In this document: piece after piece, positions 25,018-32,967 of the stretch
Layout of the letters: each line of letters opens with the position of its first letter
Position numbering within the stretch: position 1 is the first letter of the stretch
Assembly: GCF_003574965.1 (NCBI RefSeq)
Contig: NZ_CP032317.1
Coordinates: 3,038,001-3,102,000 of the forward strand
Source of the DNA: Hymenobacter oligotrophus
GTDB lineage: Bacteria; Bacteroidota; Bacteroidia; Cytophagales; Hymenobacteraceae
Length of the DNA: 64,000 nt
Reading direction: 5' to 3'
Notes under the pieces: generated by a model
What the model was told of the DNA's origin: nothing
The model's database searches: none
What the model saw: only the letters and a program-made list of their open reading frames with translations
Position numbers and translations under genes: made by a program

Positions 25018-25594
25018 GGGCTCATGGTTGATAAAAACGGCGGCGCTGCTCCTGCTTGGGTGCAGCGCCGCCTGCTCTTCGGACCCCTCGGAGCGGCCGG
25101 CCCGGCAACCCGCCGGCTACTTCGATGTGCCTGGCCTGCTCGATGCGCAAGTAAAGCAGTTGCAGCAGCAAGGCACAGCCCTGCAAAAGCGCGTGGTACT
25201 GCGCAACGGCCAACCCGAAACAACGCGCTTGGCTGCGCCCAACTGGGCCAACGAGCTGCAGCTGTTTTACCAAGCCGATATCAACAAGCCAGCCCTGCGC
25301 GGTGCCTACCAAGCATCGGCCACCGACTCGGCGGGCCTAACGCGCCGCACCTTCCGCCGCGGGCCCGAGGTAGACCACCCCGTGCGCGAGCTCACGGTGC
25401 TGCAAGCCGGGCCGGTGGTACGCGAGCTTACCGCCACCGTAAGCCAGGACAACCCGCTGTTTTTCTCGGGCAAGCAGTTCCGCATGCGCTTCGGGGCCGA
25501 TGGCACCCTGAGCAGCTACGAGGTGCGCGGGCAGCAAAAGCTCATAGCCTTCGATACCACGCGCTACATAGCTAGTGGCCAGGTTGTGCAGTAA
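25010..25594 (+). CDS. Lipoprotein of unknown function, translationally coupled to gpmI
   Basis: 194 residues. The ATG (25010) lies inside the last codons of gpmI. The signal MRKGSWLIKTAALLLLGC is followed by SAACSSD, so the lipid-modified Cys is either C18 or C22. The mature protein alternates strands (LQLFYQADINKPALRGAYQA, HPVRELTVLQAGPVVRELTA, FSGKQFRMRFGADGTLSSYE). I recall similar proteins after gpmI in other Hymenobacter, but cannot name a family. Probably an envelope protein; the link to glycolysis may be only positional. Confidence 0.85.
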   Translation: MRKGSWLIKTAALLLLGCSAACSSDPSERPARQPAGYFDVPGLLDAQVKQLQQQGTALQKRVVLRNGQPETTRLAAPNWANELQLFYQADINKPALRGAYQASATDSAGLTRRTFRRGPEVDHPVRELTVLQAGPVVRELTATVSQDNPLFFSGKQFRMRFGADGTLSSYEVRGQQKLIAFDTTRYIASGQVVQ

Positions 25595-25611
25595 TTTAGA
25601 GTTGCCGTTGG

Positions 25612-26175
25612 CTAATCCAAATACGGCTCGATGCGCACTTTGCGCACTTGCCCGCTGCTCATGGAGGCCACCACGCGGTTCATCTGCATGTCGTCGGAGA
25701 TGAGCAGGCTGTCGCAGCCGCTGCCTTGGCGGCGGTAGCTGGCGCCTACGCGGCTGCGCAGGGCCTGGCCGTAGGGCGTAGTAAACGTTACCAAGGTGGC
25801 GCTGCTCAGCAAATCTTTCTCGGGGGTGCGGTAAAACACCCAGCGGTTGCCGCCTTGCTGCACGGTTACGAGCGTATCGGTTTGCTTGGGGGTGTGGGCA
25901 TTTTTCACGGCTTTGCGGCTGGTAATGCGCCCGCCGCTGCGCACAATGTCGGCGGCGGTAAGCTCGGTGCCGAAGGGGTCGTTGGCGGCGTCGGCGTCGG
26001 TAATGGAGCACACGCGCTTGGCCCGGGCCACGGCAGGCTTGGCCGGCGCGGGCTGGGCGCGCGGTTTGGTTACCGGCCGGCGGGGCGGCTCGGCGTTGGC
26101 CGTCTGCGGATCGTCGCGGCAAGCAACCAGGATCATCAGGCCTGTCAGAAGCGTACCGGGCACCATAATATTCAT
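25612..26175 (-). CDS. Lipoprotein of unknown function
   Basis: 187 residues from the ATG at 26175. The lipobox is LVAC (about residue 19) after MNIMVPGTLLTGLMI. A Pro/Ala/Lys-rich linker leads to a domain with two cysteines (RVCSITDADAANDPFG and GSGCDSLLISDD), which might form a disulfide. Polar, beta-rich C-terminus (VRKVRIEPYLD). No known family. It is convergent with the gpmI-linked lipoprotein gene, 17 bp apart. Confidence 0.75.
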   Translation of the reverse strand: MNIMVPGTLLTGLMILVACRDDPQTANAEPPRRPVTKPRAQPAPAKPAVARAKRVCSITDADAANDPFGTELTAADIVRSGGRITSRKAVKNAHTPKQTDTLVTVQQGGNRWVFYRTPEKDLLSSATLVTFTTPYGQALRSRVGASYRRQGSGCDSLLISDDMQMNRVVASMSSGQVRKVRIEPYLD

Positions 26176-26225
26176 GCGCTGGGGCTATTTACAGCCCTAT
26201 ACGCAACTCGGCATAAAATAACTAC

Positions 26226-26651
26226 CTAGGCCACACCCAACAGCGTGAGCACCAGCCAGCGGCGGCCGCCGTCGTTGCGGTGCTCGCCTAGGTACACGCC
26301 TTGCCAAGTGCCCAGGGCCAGCTCGCCGTTGGTTACCGGTAGGCTTACGCTGCTGCCCAGCAGGGCGGCTTTCAGGTGCGCGGGCATGTCGTCGGGGCCT
26401 TCGAGGGTGTGCCGGAAGTACGGGGCGTTTTCGGGGGCCGTGCGGTTGAAGAACTGCTCGAAATCGTGACGCACGGTGGGGTCGGCGTTTTCGTTGATGC
26501 AGAGGCTGGCCGAGGTGTGCTGAATAAACACGTGCAGCGTGCCCACCCGAACCTGCTCCAGTTCGGGCAACTCGGCCGTAATCAAATCGGTGATGAGGTG
26601 AAAACCGCGCCGAACGGCCGGTAAGCGCATCCGCTTCTGAACGCTGATCAT
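26226..26651 (-). CDS. yjbQ: YjbQ family protein (UPF0047, secondary thiamine-phosphate synthase)
   Basis: 141 residues from the ATG at 26651 (MISVQKRMRLPAVRRGFHLI). An extension to 26729 only translates the heptamer repeat upstream, so it was rejected. The family signature is complete: TLHVFIQHTSASLCINENAD, then VRHDFEQFFNRTAP, DDMPAHLKAALLGSS and LGTWQGVYLGEHR with the conserved His/Glu set. E. coli YjbQ can make thiamine phosphate as a side activity; the main role is unsettled. The start codon abuts an inverted heptamer array. Confidence 0.93.
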   Translation of the reverse strand: MISVQKRMRLPAVRRGFHLITDLITAELPELEQVRVGTLHVFIQHTSASLCINENADPTVRHDFEQFFNRTAPENAPYFRHTLEGPDDMPAHLKAALLGSSVSLPVTNGELALGTWQGVYLGEHRNDGGRRWLVLTLLGVA

Positions 26652-26657
26652 GGGTTG

Positions 26658-26799
26658 GTATTGAGTATCGAGTACTGGGTAGTGAGTATTGGGTATTAAG
26701 TACCGAGTAGTGAGACTTTGTTCAGACAATCCTGCACGTGGTCTCAGTTTTCGTTTCCCAGTACTAAATACTCGCTACCCTGTACTCAATACCCAATAC
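26658..26799. repeat. Inverted heptamer array, locus 2 (unit GTAYTGR)
   Basis: Left arm 26658-26713 is eight 7-mers in strict register, each starting GTA (GTATTGA, GTATCGA, GTACTGG, GTAGTGA, GTATTGG, GTATTAA, GTACCGA, GTAGTGA). Right arm 26758-26799 is six 7-mers of the complement, each ending TAC. The spacer is 44 bp. The array begins 6 bp from the yjbQ start codon and ends 5 bp from the stop of the beta-helix gene. Confidence 0.9.
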
Positions 26800-26804
26800 T
26801 AACA

Positions 26805-28325
26805 TCACGGATTGACGCGCTCATAGGCGCCGGGGTCGGGGCTGGTGGCGCTGCGCCCTAGGTTGCGCAGGTCGGTGGTGAGTTGGGGCAGCGGTACGGC
26901 GCGGTTGCTGGCCGGCGACAGGGTATCGAGGCGGTAGTCGAAACGCTCGGTAAAGCGCTCCGGCGTGCGCCGAAATTTGGGGTTCACGTTGAGGAGGTTG
27001 CCGTTGCGCGCCAGACCGGGGCGGCCGTTGGCATCGGCCGCGGCGGCGTAGGCTTGGGTGCGCAGCACGCTGTGCTGCACGCTGATTTGCCCTAGGTACT
27101 TCTGGCTGTTCACGAACAACAGCTCCTCTTCGCTCGAGCCCCACACAATGGTGTTTTGCATGCTGAGCACGGGCAGTACGCTAAGCGTAGGCTGGCGCAC
27201 GGGCAGCACATCGGCGAGGGTGATGGAAGCGGTTTCGCGGCGGAACTGCGGCGTGTAGTTGGCAATGGTGCAGTATTGCAGGTTGTAGGTGCCGCCCTGA
27301 AAACCACCTAGGGCATACTCGCCGCAGTTGGTGAGCAGGGTGTTGCGCACGTCGAAATCGCCGGAAAAGCTGAGAATGCCGCCGCCGTTGAAGCGTTGCC
27401 CGCCGCTGGCAAACGTAAGCCCCGCCCCCGAAATGTTGCGGATTGCGGTATGCTCGACGGTAACCTTTGGGAAGGGCTGCTGGGCCTCGGGGTTGTACAC
27501 CAATAAGCCAAACGAGGCATTCTTGATTTCGCAGTAGCGCACCACGCTGTTGCGGCTGCTGCCAGCCTCAAACTGAATACCGGCCCATTGACCCGGAATG
27601 TCGTTGTAAAACGCCTCAAGCCGGTCGCCCTGAAACCGCACAATGCGGCGGTCGTCGGGGCGCACTTCGCCCGAGGGCTGCAGCGTGGGGTTTACCAGCA
27701 AGGTGCCACGCACAATGATGCCCGTACGCGCATGGCAGTACACGCGGGTGCCCTCCTCGAGGCGCAGCGAGCAACCGGCTGGCACCACCACCCCGCCGTA
27801 AATTACATGGGGCTTGTCGTTGCGCCACACGGCGTTGCAGGCCAGCGTTTCGTTGACGTGGAAATAGGCATTTTGCCCGTAGGCCACCAGCTGCACCCGC
27901 TGTTGGTTGCCGTTGGTGCTGAATTCGATGCGGTCTTCCTGCAGAAAAGGCCGGTTTTGCGGCTGGGCGTTAGCTCCCAGCGTAGCTTTCACCAGAATCA
28001 GAAGGCTGTCTTGGCCCCGGATGGTAACGTTTTGGGCCACCGCGCCCGAGTCGCCGTTGATGACGAGCTTGTACGGGTTGCCGTAGGTACCAGCCAGCCG
28101 GATTTCGGCTACCTGCACCGCCCGCTTGTTGCGGTTGTACACCCACAGGCGCTTGGCCACGGTGCGCGTTTGCACAAATACCGTGTCGAAGGCGACGGTA
28201 TCAACCGAAAAAGCCAGCCGCACGCTGCCGTCGGTGGTGATTAGCTCCTCCTTGGGTTCGCAGCCGGGCAGCACCGCGGCAGTCAACACGGCCAGCAAAA
28301 ACAAAACGGGCAACAGAAAGCGCAC
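26805..28325 (-). CDS. Right-handed parallel beta-helix lipoprotein
   Basis: 506 residues starting at GTG (28325). The signal MRFLLPVLFLLAVLTAAVLP ends at GC (lipobox). A beta-sandwich-like N-terminal part (to about residue 150) is followed by repeated short strands characteristic of pectate-lyase-like helices: GVVVPAGCSLRLEEGTRV, GIQFEAGSSRNSVVRYCEI, KVTVEHTAIRNISGAG, FDVRNTLLTNC, YNLQYCTIANY, ISVQHSVLRTQ. It ends with the PxFRxxxxxxYRLDxxSPA pattern common to choice-of-anchor beta-helix proteins. Surface or periplasmic location is inferred; no catalytic residues are evident. Confidence 0.88.
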   Translation of the reverse strand: MRFLLPVLFLLAVLTAAVLPGCEPKEELITTDGSVRLAFSVDTVAFDTVFVQTRTVAKRLWVYNRNKRAVQVAEIRLAGTYGNPYKLVINGDSGAVAQNVTIRGQDSLLILVKATLGANAQPQNRPFLQEDRIEFSTNGNQQRVQLVAYGQNAYFHVNETLACNAVWRNDKPHVIYGGVVVPAGCSLRLEEGTRVYCHARTGIIVRGTLLVNPTLQPSGEVRPDDRRIVRFQGDRLEAFYNDIPGQWAGIQFEAGSSRNSVVRYCEIKNASFGLLVYNPEAQQPFPKVTVEHTAIRNISGAGLTFASGGQRFNGGGILSFSGDFDVRNTLLTNCGEYALGGFQGGTYNLQYCTIANYTPQFRRETASITLADVLPVRQPTLSVLPVLSMQNTIVWGSSEEELLFVNSQKYLGQISVQHSVLRTQAYAAAADANGRPGLARNGNLLNVNPKFRRTPERFTERFDYRLDTLSPASNRAVPLPQLTTDLRNLGRSATSPDPGAYERVNP

Positions 28326-28467
28326 GGCAGAAAGCTAAGGTGAAAAACGGTGTCTTAGGCGGGCAGTGGCTTAGGCACGCGGCTGCTTGCGCCTGCCGCA
28401 GCCACCCAATACACAAACCTACGCCTCGGCGGCTTAACAACCGAAGGCAGCCCTAGGTGCCGGGCAG

Positions 28468-28908
28468 CTAGTGGCGCGGGGGCAACTGCATCGATACCAG
28501 CGGCTGCCGCACCCAGCGCCGGGCCTCCTCCGCCGACTCGAAGTACCGCACGTGGGGCTGCAAAGCCATGCCGTTGCTGCGGGCCGCCAGCAAAGCCGCT
28601 TTTAGGTGGTCGTGGCGTATCGCATCGGTGGGGTTTACCACGGCCACTTTGTGCAGCGGCAAATCTTGGTAGCGCGGAAAGTACTGCTGCTGCAGCCACA
28701 GGTACTCGGTGGGCAGCAAGGCCGGTAGCAGGCGCAAATCGCTCAGCCACGACACCACTTGGTAGCGCTCCACCATCAGCAGGCTTTGCCACAGCCCCTC
28801 GCGCAGCTCCCCCATCGCCACGTGCTGGTTGAGCCATTCGCTCTCCAGCAGCCGCAGGTGCGGGTCGTAGTGCATGCGCAAAAACGGCTTATCGTAAAGT
28901 TCAATCAT
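28468..28908 (-). CDS. Small conserved protein, paralogue 2 of the three-member family
   Basis: 146 residues from the ATG at 28908 (MIELYDKPFLRMHYDPHLRL); a longer frame to 29001 covers the intergenic hairpin region. It parallels the proteins at 5948 and 57596: LRMHYDPHLRLLESEWL, Glu/Gly helix (MGELREGLWQSLLMVERY), then VVSWLSDLRLLPALLP with the shared L-x-D-x-R, KVAVVNPTDAIRH, and a C-terminal RYFESAEEARRWVRQP. The last motif is like the end of STAS/SpoIIAA-like proteins. Function unknown; it is soluble, so a regulatory or binding role is a guess. Confidence 0.8.
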   Translation of the reverse strand: MIELYDKPFLRMHYDPHLRLLESEWLNQHVAMGELREGLWQSLLMVERYQVVSWLSDLRLLPALLPTEYLWLQQQYFPRYQDLPLHKVAVVNPTDAIRHDHLKAALLAARSNGMALQPHVRYFESAEEARRWVRQPLVSMQLPPRH

Positions 28909-28990
28909 AAGCACAAGCGATGAACGGCGGGCAGAAGGTCGCCTCGTGTAACCGCAGAGCGCCCCGATAGTTTGATTGCCCACAATGCAA

Positions 28991-29022
28991 TAACGCCGCA
29001 ACCCGGCGGGGCTGCGGCGTTA
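28991..29022. terminator. Terminator-like hairpin downstream of fumC
   Basis: Arms TAACGCCGCA (28991-29000) and TGCGGCGTTA (29013-29022) around a 12-nt GC-rich loop. It lies 36 bp beyond the fumC stop on the minus strand. Confidence 0.7.
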
Positions 29023-29058
29023 CAACGTCAGTTGGGCTGGGTTATTGGCTGCCCGGGC

Positions 29059-30462
29059 TTAGCGGGGCAACTCGCCCACCATGTCTTCGGGCTTTAGCCA
29101 CTCGTTAAACTGCTGCTCGTTTACGTAGCCCAGTGCCAGCGCCGACTCCTTGAGGGTGGTGCCGTCGCGGTGGGCTTTTTGGGCAATTTCGGCGGCTTTG
29201 TAGTACCCGATGTGCGGGTTCAGGGCCGTTACGAGCATCAACGACGAGTCGACGTTGCGCTTGATGTTGTCTTCGAGCGGGCGGATGCCCTCGGCGCACT
29301 TGTCGTTGAAGGCCACGCACACGTCGCCGATCAGGCGGGCCGAATGCAGGAAGTTGTAAATCATCACCGGCTTGAACACGTTCAGCTCGAAGTGGCCCAT
29401 CGAGCCGCCTACGTTGATGGCCACGTCGTTGCCAAGCACCTGGGCGGCTACCATGGTCATGGCTTCGGCCTGGGTGGGGTTTACCTTGCCGGGCATGATG
29501 CTGGAGCCGGGCTCGTTGTCGGGGATGAAGATTTCGCCGATGCCAGCGCGCGGGCCCGACGAGAGCATGCGGATGTCGTTGGCAATTTTCATCAGGCTCA
29601 CGGCCACCGTCTTCAGGGCGCCGTGGGCTTCCACGATGGCGTCGTGCGCGGCCAGGGCCTCAAACTTGTTTTCGGCCGTGATGAAGGGCAGCCCCGTAAG
29701 CTCGGCAATGTACCGGGCCACGGTTTCGGAGTAGCCCTCGGGGGTGTTGATGCCCGTGCCCACGGCCGTGCCACCTAGGGCCAGCTCGGAGAGGTGCGCC
29801 AGGGTATTCTTAATGGCACGCAGGCCGTGGTCGAGCTGCGATACGTAGCCCGAAAACTCCTGCCCCAGCGTAAGCGGCGTAGCATCCATAAAGTGCGTAC
29901 GGCCAATCTTCACGATGTTCATGAACTCCTTTGACTTGCTGGCCAGTGTGTTGCGCAGCCGCTCGATGCCCGGGATGGTAACCTCGATCAGCGTTTTGTA
30001 GGCCGCAATGTGCATGGCCGTCGGGAAGGTGTCGTTCGACGACTGCGACTTGTTTACGTCGTCGTTCGGGGCCAGGGCCTTCTTCTCGTCGAGCAGGTTG
30101 CCGCCCTGCAGCACATGGCCGCGGTAAGCAATTACCTCGTTCACGTTCATGTTCGACTGCGTGCCCGAACCGGTTTGCCACACCACCAGCGGAAACTGCT
30201 CGTCGAGCTGGCCGGCAAGGATTTCGTCGCACACGCGGCCGATGAGCTCGGCTTTGTCGGCGGGCAGGATGCCGGCGTCGCGGTTGGTGAGGGCGGCGGC
30301 TTTCTTGAGGTAGGCGAAGGCGCGGATTATCTCCTTGGGCATGCGGTTGATGTCCTGCGCAATCGGGAAGTTCTCGATGGAGCGTTGGGTTTGGGCGCCC
30401 CAGTAGGCGTCGGCGGGTACCTGTACGGTGCCCATGGTGTCTTTTTCGGTGCGGAATTGCAT
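29059..30462 (-). CDS. fumC: Class II fumarate hydratase
   Basis: 467 residues, normal for the iron-free FumC. It interconverts fumarate and L-malate in the TCA cycle. The ATG at 30462 ([20 protein letters not shown]) is the family start; a longer in-frame reading to 30561 was rejected. Motifs: [18 protein letters not shown] (active site), [32 protein letters not shown] with the catalytic His, and the fumarase signature [18 protein letters not shown] -7 element TACCTTTG lies at 30504-30511 on the same strand. Confidence 0.97.
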   Translation of the reverse strand: MQFRTEKDTMGTVQVPADAYWGAQTQRSIENFPIAQDINRMPKEIIRAFAYLKKAAALTNRDAGILPADKAELIGRVCDEILAGQLDEQFPLVVWQTGSGTQSNMNVNEVIAYRGHVLQGGNLLDEKKALAPNDDVNKSQSSNDTFPTAMHIAAYKTLIEVTIPGIERLRNTLASKSKEFMNIVKIGRTHFMDATPLTLGQEFSGYVSQLDHGLRAIKNTLAHLSELALGGTAVGTGINTPEGYSETVARYIAELTGLPFITAENKFEALAAHDAIVEAHGALKTVAVSLMKIANDIRMLSSGPRAGIGEIFIPDNEPGSSIMPGKVNPTQAEAMTMVAAQVLGNDVAINVGGSMGHFELNVFKPVMIYNFLHSARLIGDVCVAFNDKCAEGIRPLEDNIKRNVDSSLMLVTALNPHIGYYKAAEIAQKAHRDGTTLKESALALGYVNEQQFNEWLKPEDMVGELPR

Positions 30463-30810
30463 CAGCAGCAGACGACTCGGTGAAACGATGGGAATAAGCC
30501 CGGCAAAGGTAGGCAAAGGTGCCGCTCGGCCTACTGTTGAGCCGGGGCTTTGCGTAGCCACCTAGGGCCGGGGTAGGGTGCAATTTACAGACCGCCGCCG
30601 GGCCGCCGCTACGGCTGCGCGCAGGCCTAGGTATATACGTTATTTCAAACCAAAATTTGACGATTTTCAGACGCTATGATATTTCGGGTTTAACTAATCC
30701 TAGGTCATGTTCATCGAGCAATAGCCGAGCTTCATCGAATTGGGCCAACTCCTGGGCTCGTCGGCCGTTTAGGTTGCGCTGTTGAAATACTACAAACACA
30801 ATAATTTTCT
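30463..30810. other. Intergenic region between fumC and the globin gene, with a possible 41-aa reading frame
   Basis: The 348-bp divergent region holds the fumC -7 element, three CCTAGG sites (30561, 30627, 30700) and, on the minus strand, an open frame from a GTG at 30799 to a TAG at 30674. Its translation is protein-like in composition (for example RRAQELAQFDEARLLLDEHD) and ends GLVKPEIS. It could be a small gene, the tail of a decayed gene, or chance. A TAATTTTC promoter-like element precedes the globin ATG by 1 bp. Confidence 0.3.
30504..30511 (-). promoter_or_regulatory. Bacteroidota -7 element upstream of fumC
   Basis: TACCTTTG on the minus strand matches TANNTTTG; a near copy CACCTTTG lies 9 bp further upstream. 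The leader to the ATG would be about 35 nt. No clear -33 element. Confidence 0.5.
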
Positions 30811-31317
30811 ATGCTGAAAAAGTACTATTCTTCCTGCCGTTTGGTTGCCATGCTGCTGCTTGGTGCTACCCTAAGCACCAGCCTTACCGCGTGTGGCGAG
30901 CAGGAAAAAGCGCCCGAGCCCACTCTGTACGAACGCATGGGCAAGGTCGACGGCATCAGCAAGCTCGTCGACAACTTTATGGCCAATGTGGTGGCCGAGT
31001 GCGCCTCGCCCAACTCGGTGCTGCTGCGCAGCCACACCGCTTTTCTGGCCGATGTTAGCGCCGGCAACGACGCCCGCCGCCTGGCTTTCCGCAACAACCT
31101 GATCGACCAGCTGGGCCAAATTTCGGGCGGGCCGTTGGTGTACCGCGGCAAAAACATGGTGGCCGCGCACATCGGCATGAAGATTACGAACGCCGAATTC
31201 GATGCCGTGGCTGCTGAGCTTACCAAAGCCATGAACACGCAGCAGATTAAGCCCGCCGACCAGGAGCAGCTGCTGGGCCTGCTGGGCGCCATGCGCGGCG
31301 ATGTGGTAGGAAAATAA
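30811..31317 (+). CDS. Group 1 truncated haemoglobin, exported lipoprotein form
   Basis: 168 residues. The signal MLKKYYSSCRLVAMLLLGAT ends at LTACGEQ (lipobox), so the globin is tethered in the envelope instead of being cytosolic. The 2/2 globin follows the group 1 pattern: TLYERMGKVDGISKLVDNFM, a short CD region, ISGGPLVYRGKNMVAAHIGM with the haem-binding His, then ITNAEFDAVAAELTKAM. Such exported truncated globins are seen beside cytochrome and YceI genes. Possible roles: NO or O2 chemistry at the periplasmic face (inference). Confidence 0.9.
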   Translation: MLKKYYSSCRLVAMLLLGATLSTSLTACGEQEKAPEPTLYERMGKVDGISKLVDNFMANVVAECASPNSVLLRSHTAFLADVSAGNDARRLAFRNNLIDQLGQISGGPLVYRGKNMVAAHIGMKITNAEFDAVAAELTKAMNTQQIKPADQEQLLGLLGAMRGDVVGK

Positions 31318-31354
31318 GCCCCCGCTAAATCCGACTACTGCCGAGCTTCCGTAC

Positions 31355-31786
31355 ATGCGTCATTCCGCATCCAAACGCCTGTTGGTTTGGGCACTAGCGC
31401 TGGCACCCGTGCTGGCGTTGCTGGCCTGGGCCAACTGGCAAACCCCGAACCTACACGACTACGTGCCGCCCGTAACGGTGACGCGCCTGCAGTACCAGCC
31501 GGGCCCGGCCGAGCCGGCCGCCGTGCTGGAGCAGGTGCCCGGCGTAACGAGCTGCGCTGCCAACCCAGCCGCAGGCATTGCGGTGGTAATGCACCAGCCC
31601 GAGCAGGTGTCGCCGCAGCAACTGGCGGCGGCCCTGCAGCGTGCCGGCGTGCGGGCTACGGCCCTGCCGCGCCCGCCCGCCATGGTGCTTACCGGGCCGC
31701 AATGCCCGGTGCCGCCCTCGTACCTGCTGGCGCTGGAGCGGCTGCGCTTTGCGCTCAACTTCCGCCGCTTTTTCGTGGAGGTGTAG
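31355..31786 (+). CDS. Membrane-anchored protein with HMA-like fold
   Basis: 143 residues. An N-terminal signal/anchor (RLLVWALALAPVLALLAWAN) is followed by a domain resembling heavy-metal-associated repeats: AAVLEQVPGVTSCAANPAAG, then IAVVMHQPEQVSPQQLAAAL and QRAGVRATALPRP. The HMA metal loop would be CxxC; here only one Cys (SCAANP) is present, so metal binding is doubtful. A second Cys-Pro (QCPVP) lies later. It ends in a basic/aromatic helix (RLRFALNFRRFFVEV). It sits 37 bp after the globin and may be in the same unit. Confidence 0.7.
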   Translation: MRHSASKRLLVWALALAPVLALLAWANWQTPNLHDYVPPVTVTRLQYQPGPAEPAAVLEQVPGVTSCAANPAAGIAVVMHQPEQVSPQQLAAALQRAGVRATALPRPPAMVLTGPQCPVPPSYLLALERLRFALNFRRFFVEV

Positions 31787-31799
31787 CGCCGGGCGCTTT

Positions 31800-31846
31800 G
31801 CCACCTAGGGCCAGCCCCCACACGTTGGCGGGCGGCCCTAGGTGGC
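31800..31846. terminator. Hairpin built on two CCTAGG sites
   Basis: Arms of 13 bp (31800-31812 and 31834-31846), each containing CCTAGG in the form CCACCTAGGGCC and its complement, with a 21-nt loop. It follows the HMA-like gene by 13 bp. No T tract; probably a terminator. Confidence 0.55.
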
Positions 31847-31973
31847 GCCTTACCACCCCGCAGCTGTCGGGCTGCCTTGCCCAAGCGCCTGCCAGCTGCC
31901 TGCGCGCTTTTACTACCCTGCCTCATTGCCCCTTTCTACATACCACTGCCGCTCAGCGGTTTTCCTGTTGCTT

Positions 31974-32333
31974 ATGCGCCGATACGCTTTACTCCTGATG
32001 ATGGCCCTAACGGGCTGCGCCTACGACAACGTGGAGGAACTTGCCGGCCCCAAGGTGCCCTGCACCACGCCCGAGCAAGTTTCGTATTCGCTCAACGTGT
32101 CGCCGCTGCTCGACCGCAACTGCCGCTCGTGCCACGCGTCGGCGCTGCGCTCGGGCAACTTCAACATGGACGATTTCAACGAGCTGCAAACCCGCGCGCG
32201 CAGCGGCCTGCTGATGCACGTGGTAAACCACGACCCGGGCTATCCGCAAATGCCGCAGGGCGGTGCCAAGCTCTCCGAGTGCGACTTGGCCTTGCTGCAG
32301 AAGTGGGTTAACGCCGGCGCTCCGAATAACTAG
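31974..32333 (+). CDS. Mono-haem c-type cytochrome lipoprotein
   Basis: 119 residues from the ATG at 31974. The lipobox is LTGC (MRRYALLLMMALTGCAYDNV). The haem-attachment site is CRSCH in LLDRNCRSCHASALRSGNFN, with a likely axial Met in GYPQMPQGGAKLSECDL and the closing helix LALLQKWVNAGAPNN. This is the short cytochrome domain often described as planctomycete-type. It probably carries electrons at the outer face of the inner membrane or periplasm. The next gene begins at the base after its stop (TAG then ATG), so an operon is very likely. Confidence 0.88.
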   Translation: MRRYALLLMMALTGCAYDNVEELAGPKVPCTTPEQVSYSLNVSPLLDRNCRSCHASALRSGNFNMDDFNELQTRARSGLLMHVVNHDPGYPQMPQGGAKLSECDLALLQKWVNAGAPNN

Positions 32334-32939
32334 ATGGCGGCCCTCCCAACAACCGCATTTTGGCGGCGGTACGGTGGCTGGCTGCTGATAACCCTGCTCT
32401 GGTGCGCGCCCGAGGCAGGCGCCCAAGGCAAATACCAAACCCGCACCGGCACAGTGTCTTTCTTCTCCACGAGTATTCTGGAAGACATTGAGGCCCGCTC
32501 GGAGCAATCCGCGGCGCTTATCGATTTGCAAAGCGGGCAGGTGGCTTTCGTCATCCCGATCAAGTCGTTTCAGTTTAAGCGCACCCTCATGCAGGAGCAC
32601 TTCAACGAGAACTACATGGAATCGGAGAAGTACCCGAAAGCCACGTTCAAAGGCCAGCTCCACAACCTCGACCGCGACGCCCTGGCCAAAGGCCAGTCGC
32701 AGCAAGTGCAGGTAGAAGGCGACTTGTTTATCCACGGCGTAACCAAGCGCGTGCAGGTGCAAGGCGCGCTCGAGCTGCAAAAAGGCAACCTGCTGGTGCA
32801 CGCCTTTTTTAGCGTAGCCCCGGCCGATTACGGCATCGAGATACCCTTGCTCGTGCGCGAAAACATTGCCCGCATCGTGAGCATCAAGCTGGTGGCCTCC
32901 TGCGAGTCGGTGTCGCAGATATCGGCTGCCAAACCCTAA
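32334..32939 (+). CDS. YceI family periplasmic protein
   Basis: 201 residues with a signal (GGWLLITLLWCAPEAGAQG). The YceI lipocalin-like barrel is recognisable: TRTGTVSFFSTSILEDIEAR, VAFVIPIKSFQFKRTLMQEH, FNENYMESEKYPKATFKGQL, then GDLFIHGVTKRVQVQGALEL. YceI proteins bind isoprenoids such as polyprenyl quinone precursors. Start codon follows directly on the cytochrome stop. In many Bacteroidota, YceI sits with a cytochrome and a DUF5777 barrel, as here. Confidence 0.93.
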   Translation: MAALPTTAFWRRYGGWLLITLLWCAPEAGAQGKYQTRTGTVSFFSTSILEDIEARSEQSAALIDLQSGQVAFVIPIKSFQFKRTLMQEHFNENYMESEKYPKATFKGQLHNLDRDALAKGQSQQVQVEGDLFIHGVTKRVQVQGALELQKGNLLVHAFFSVAPADYGIEIPLLVRENIARIVSIKLVASCESVSQISAAKP

Positions 32940-32967
32940 CCCCCACCCCACGTCAACGCACACTCCT

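Noticed and set aside
26652-26729. 26-residue N-terminal extension of YjbQ
   Set aside because: It only translates the heptamer repeat (a run of Tyr/Thr/Pro pattern); homologues start at MISVQKR.
26658-26799. Possible CRISPR array
   Set aside because: The repeat unit is 7 bp without unique spacers, and the two halves are inverted to each other; no cas genes are present.
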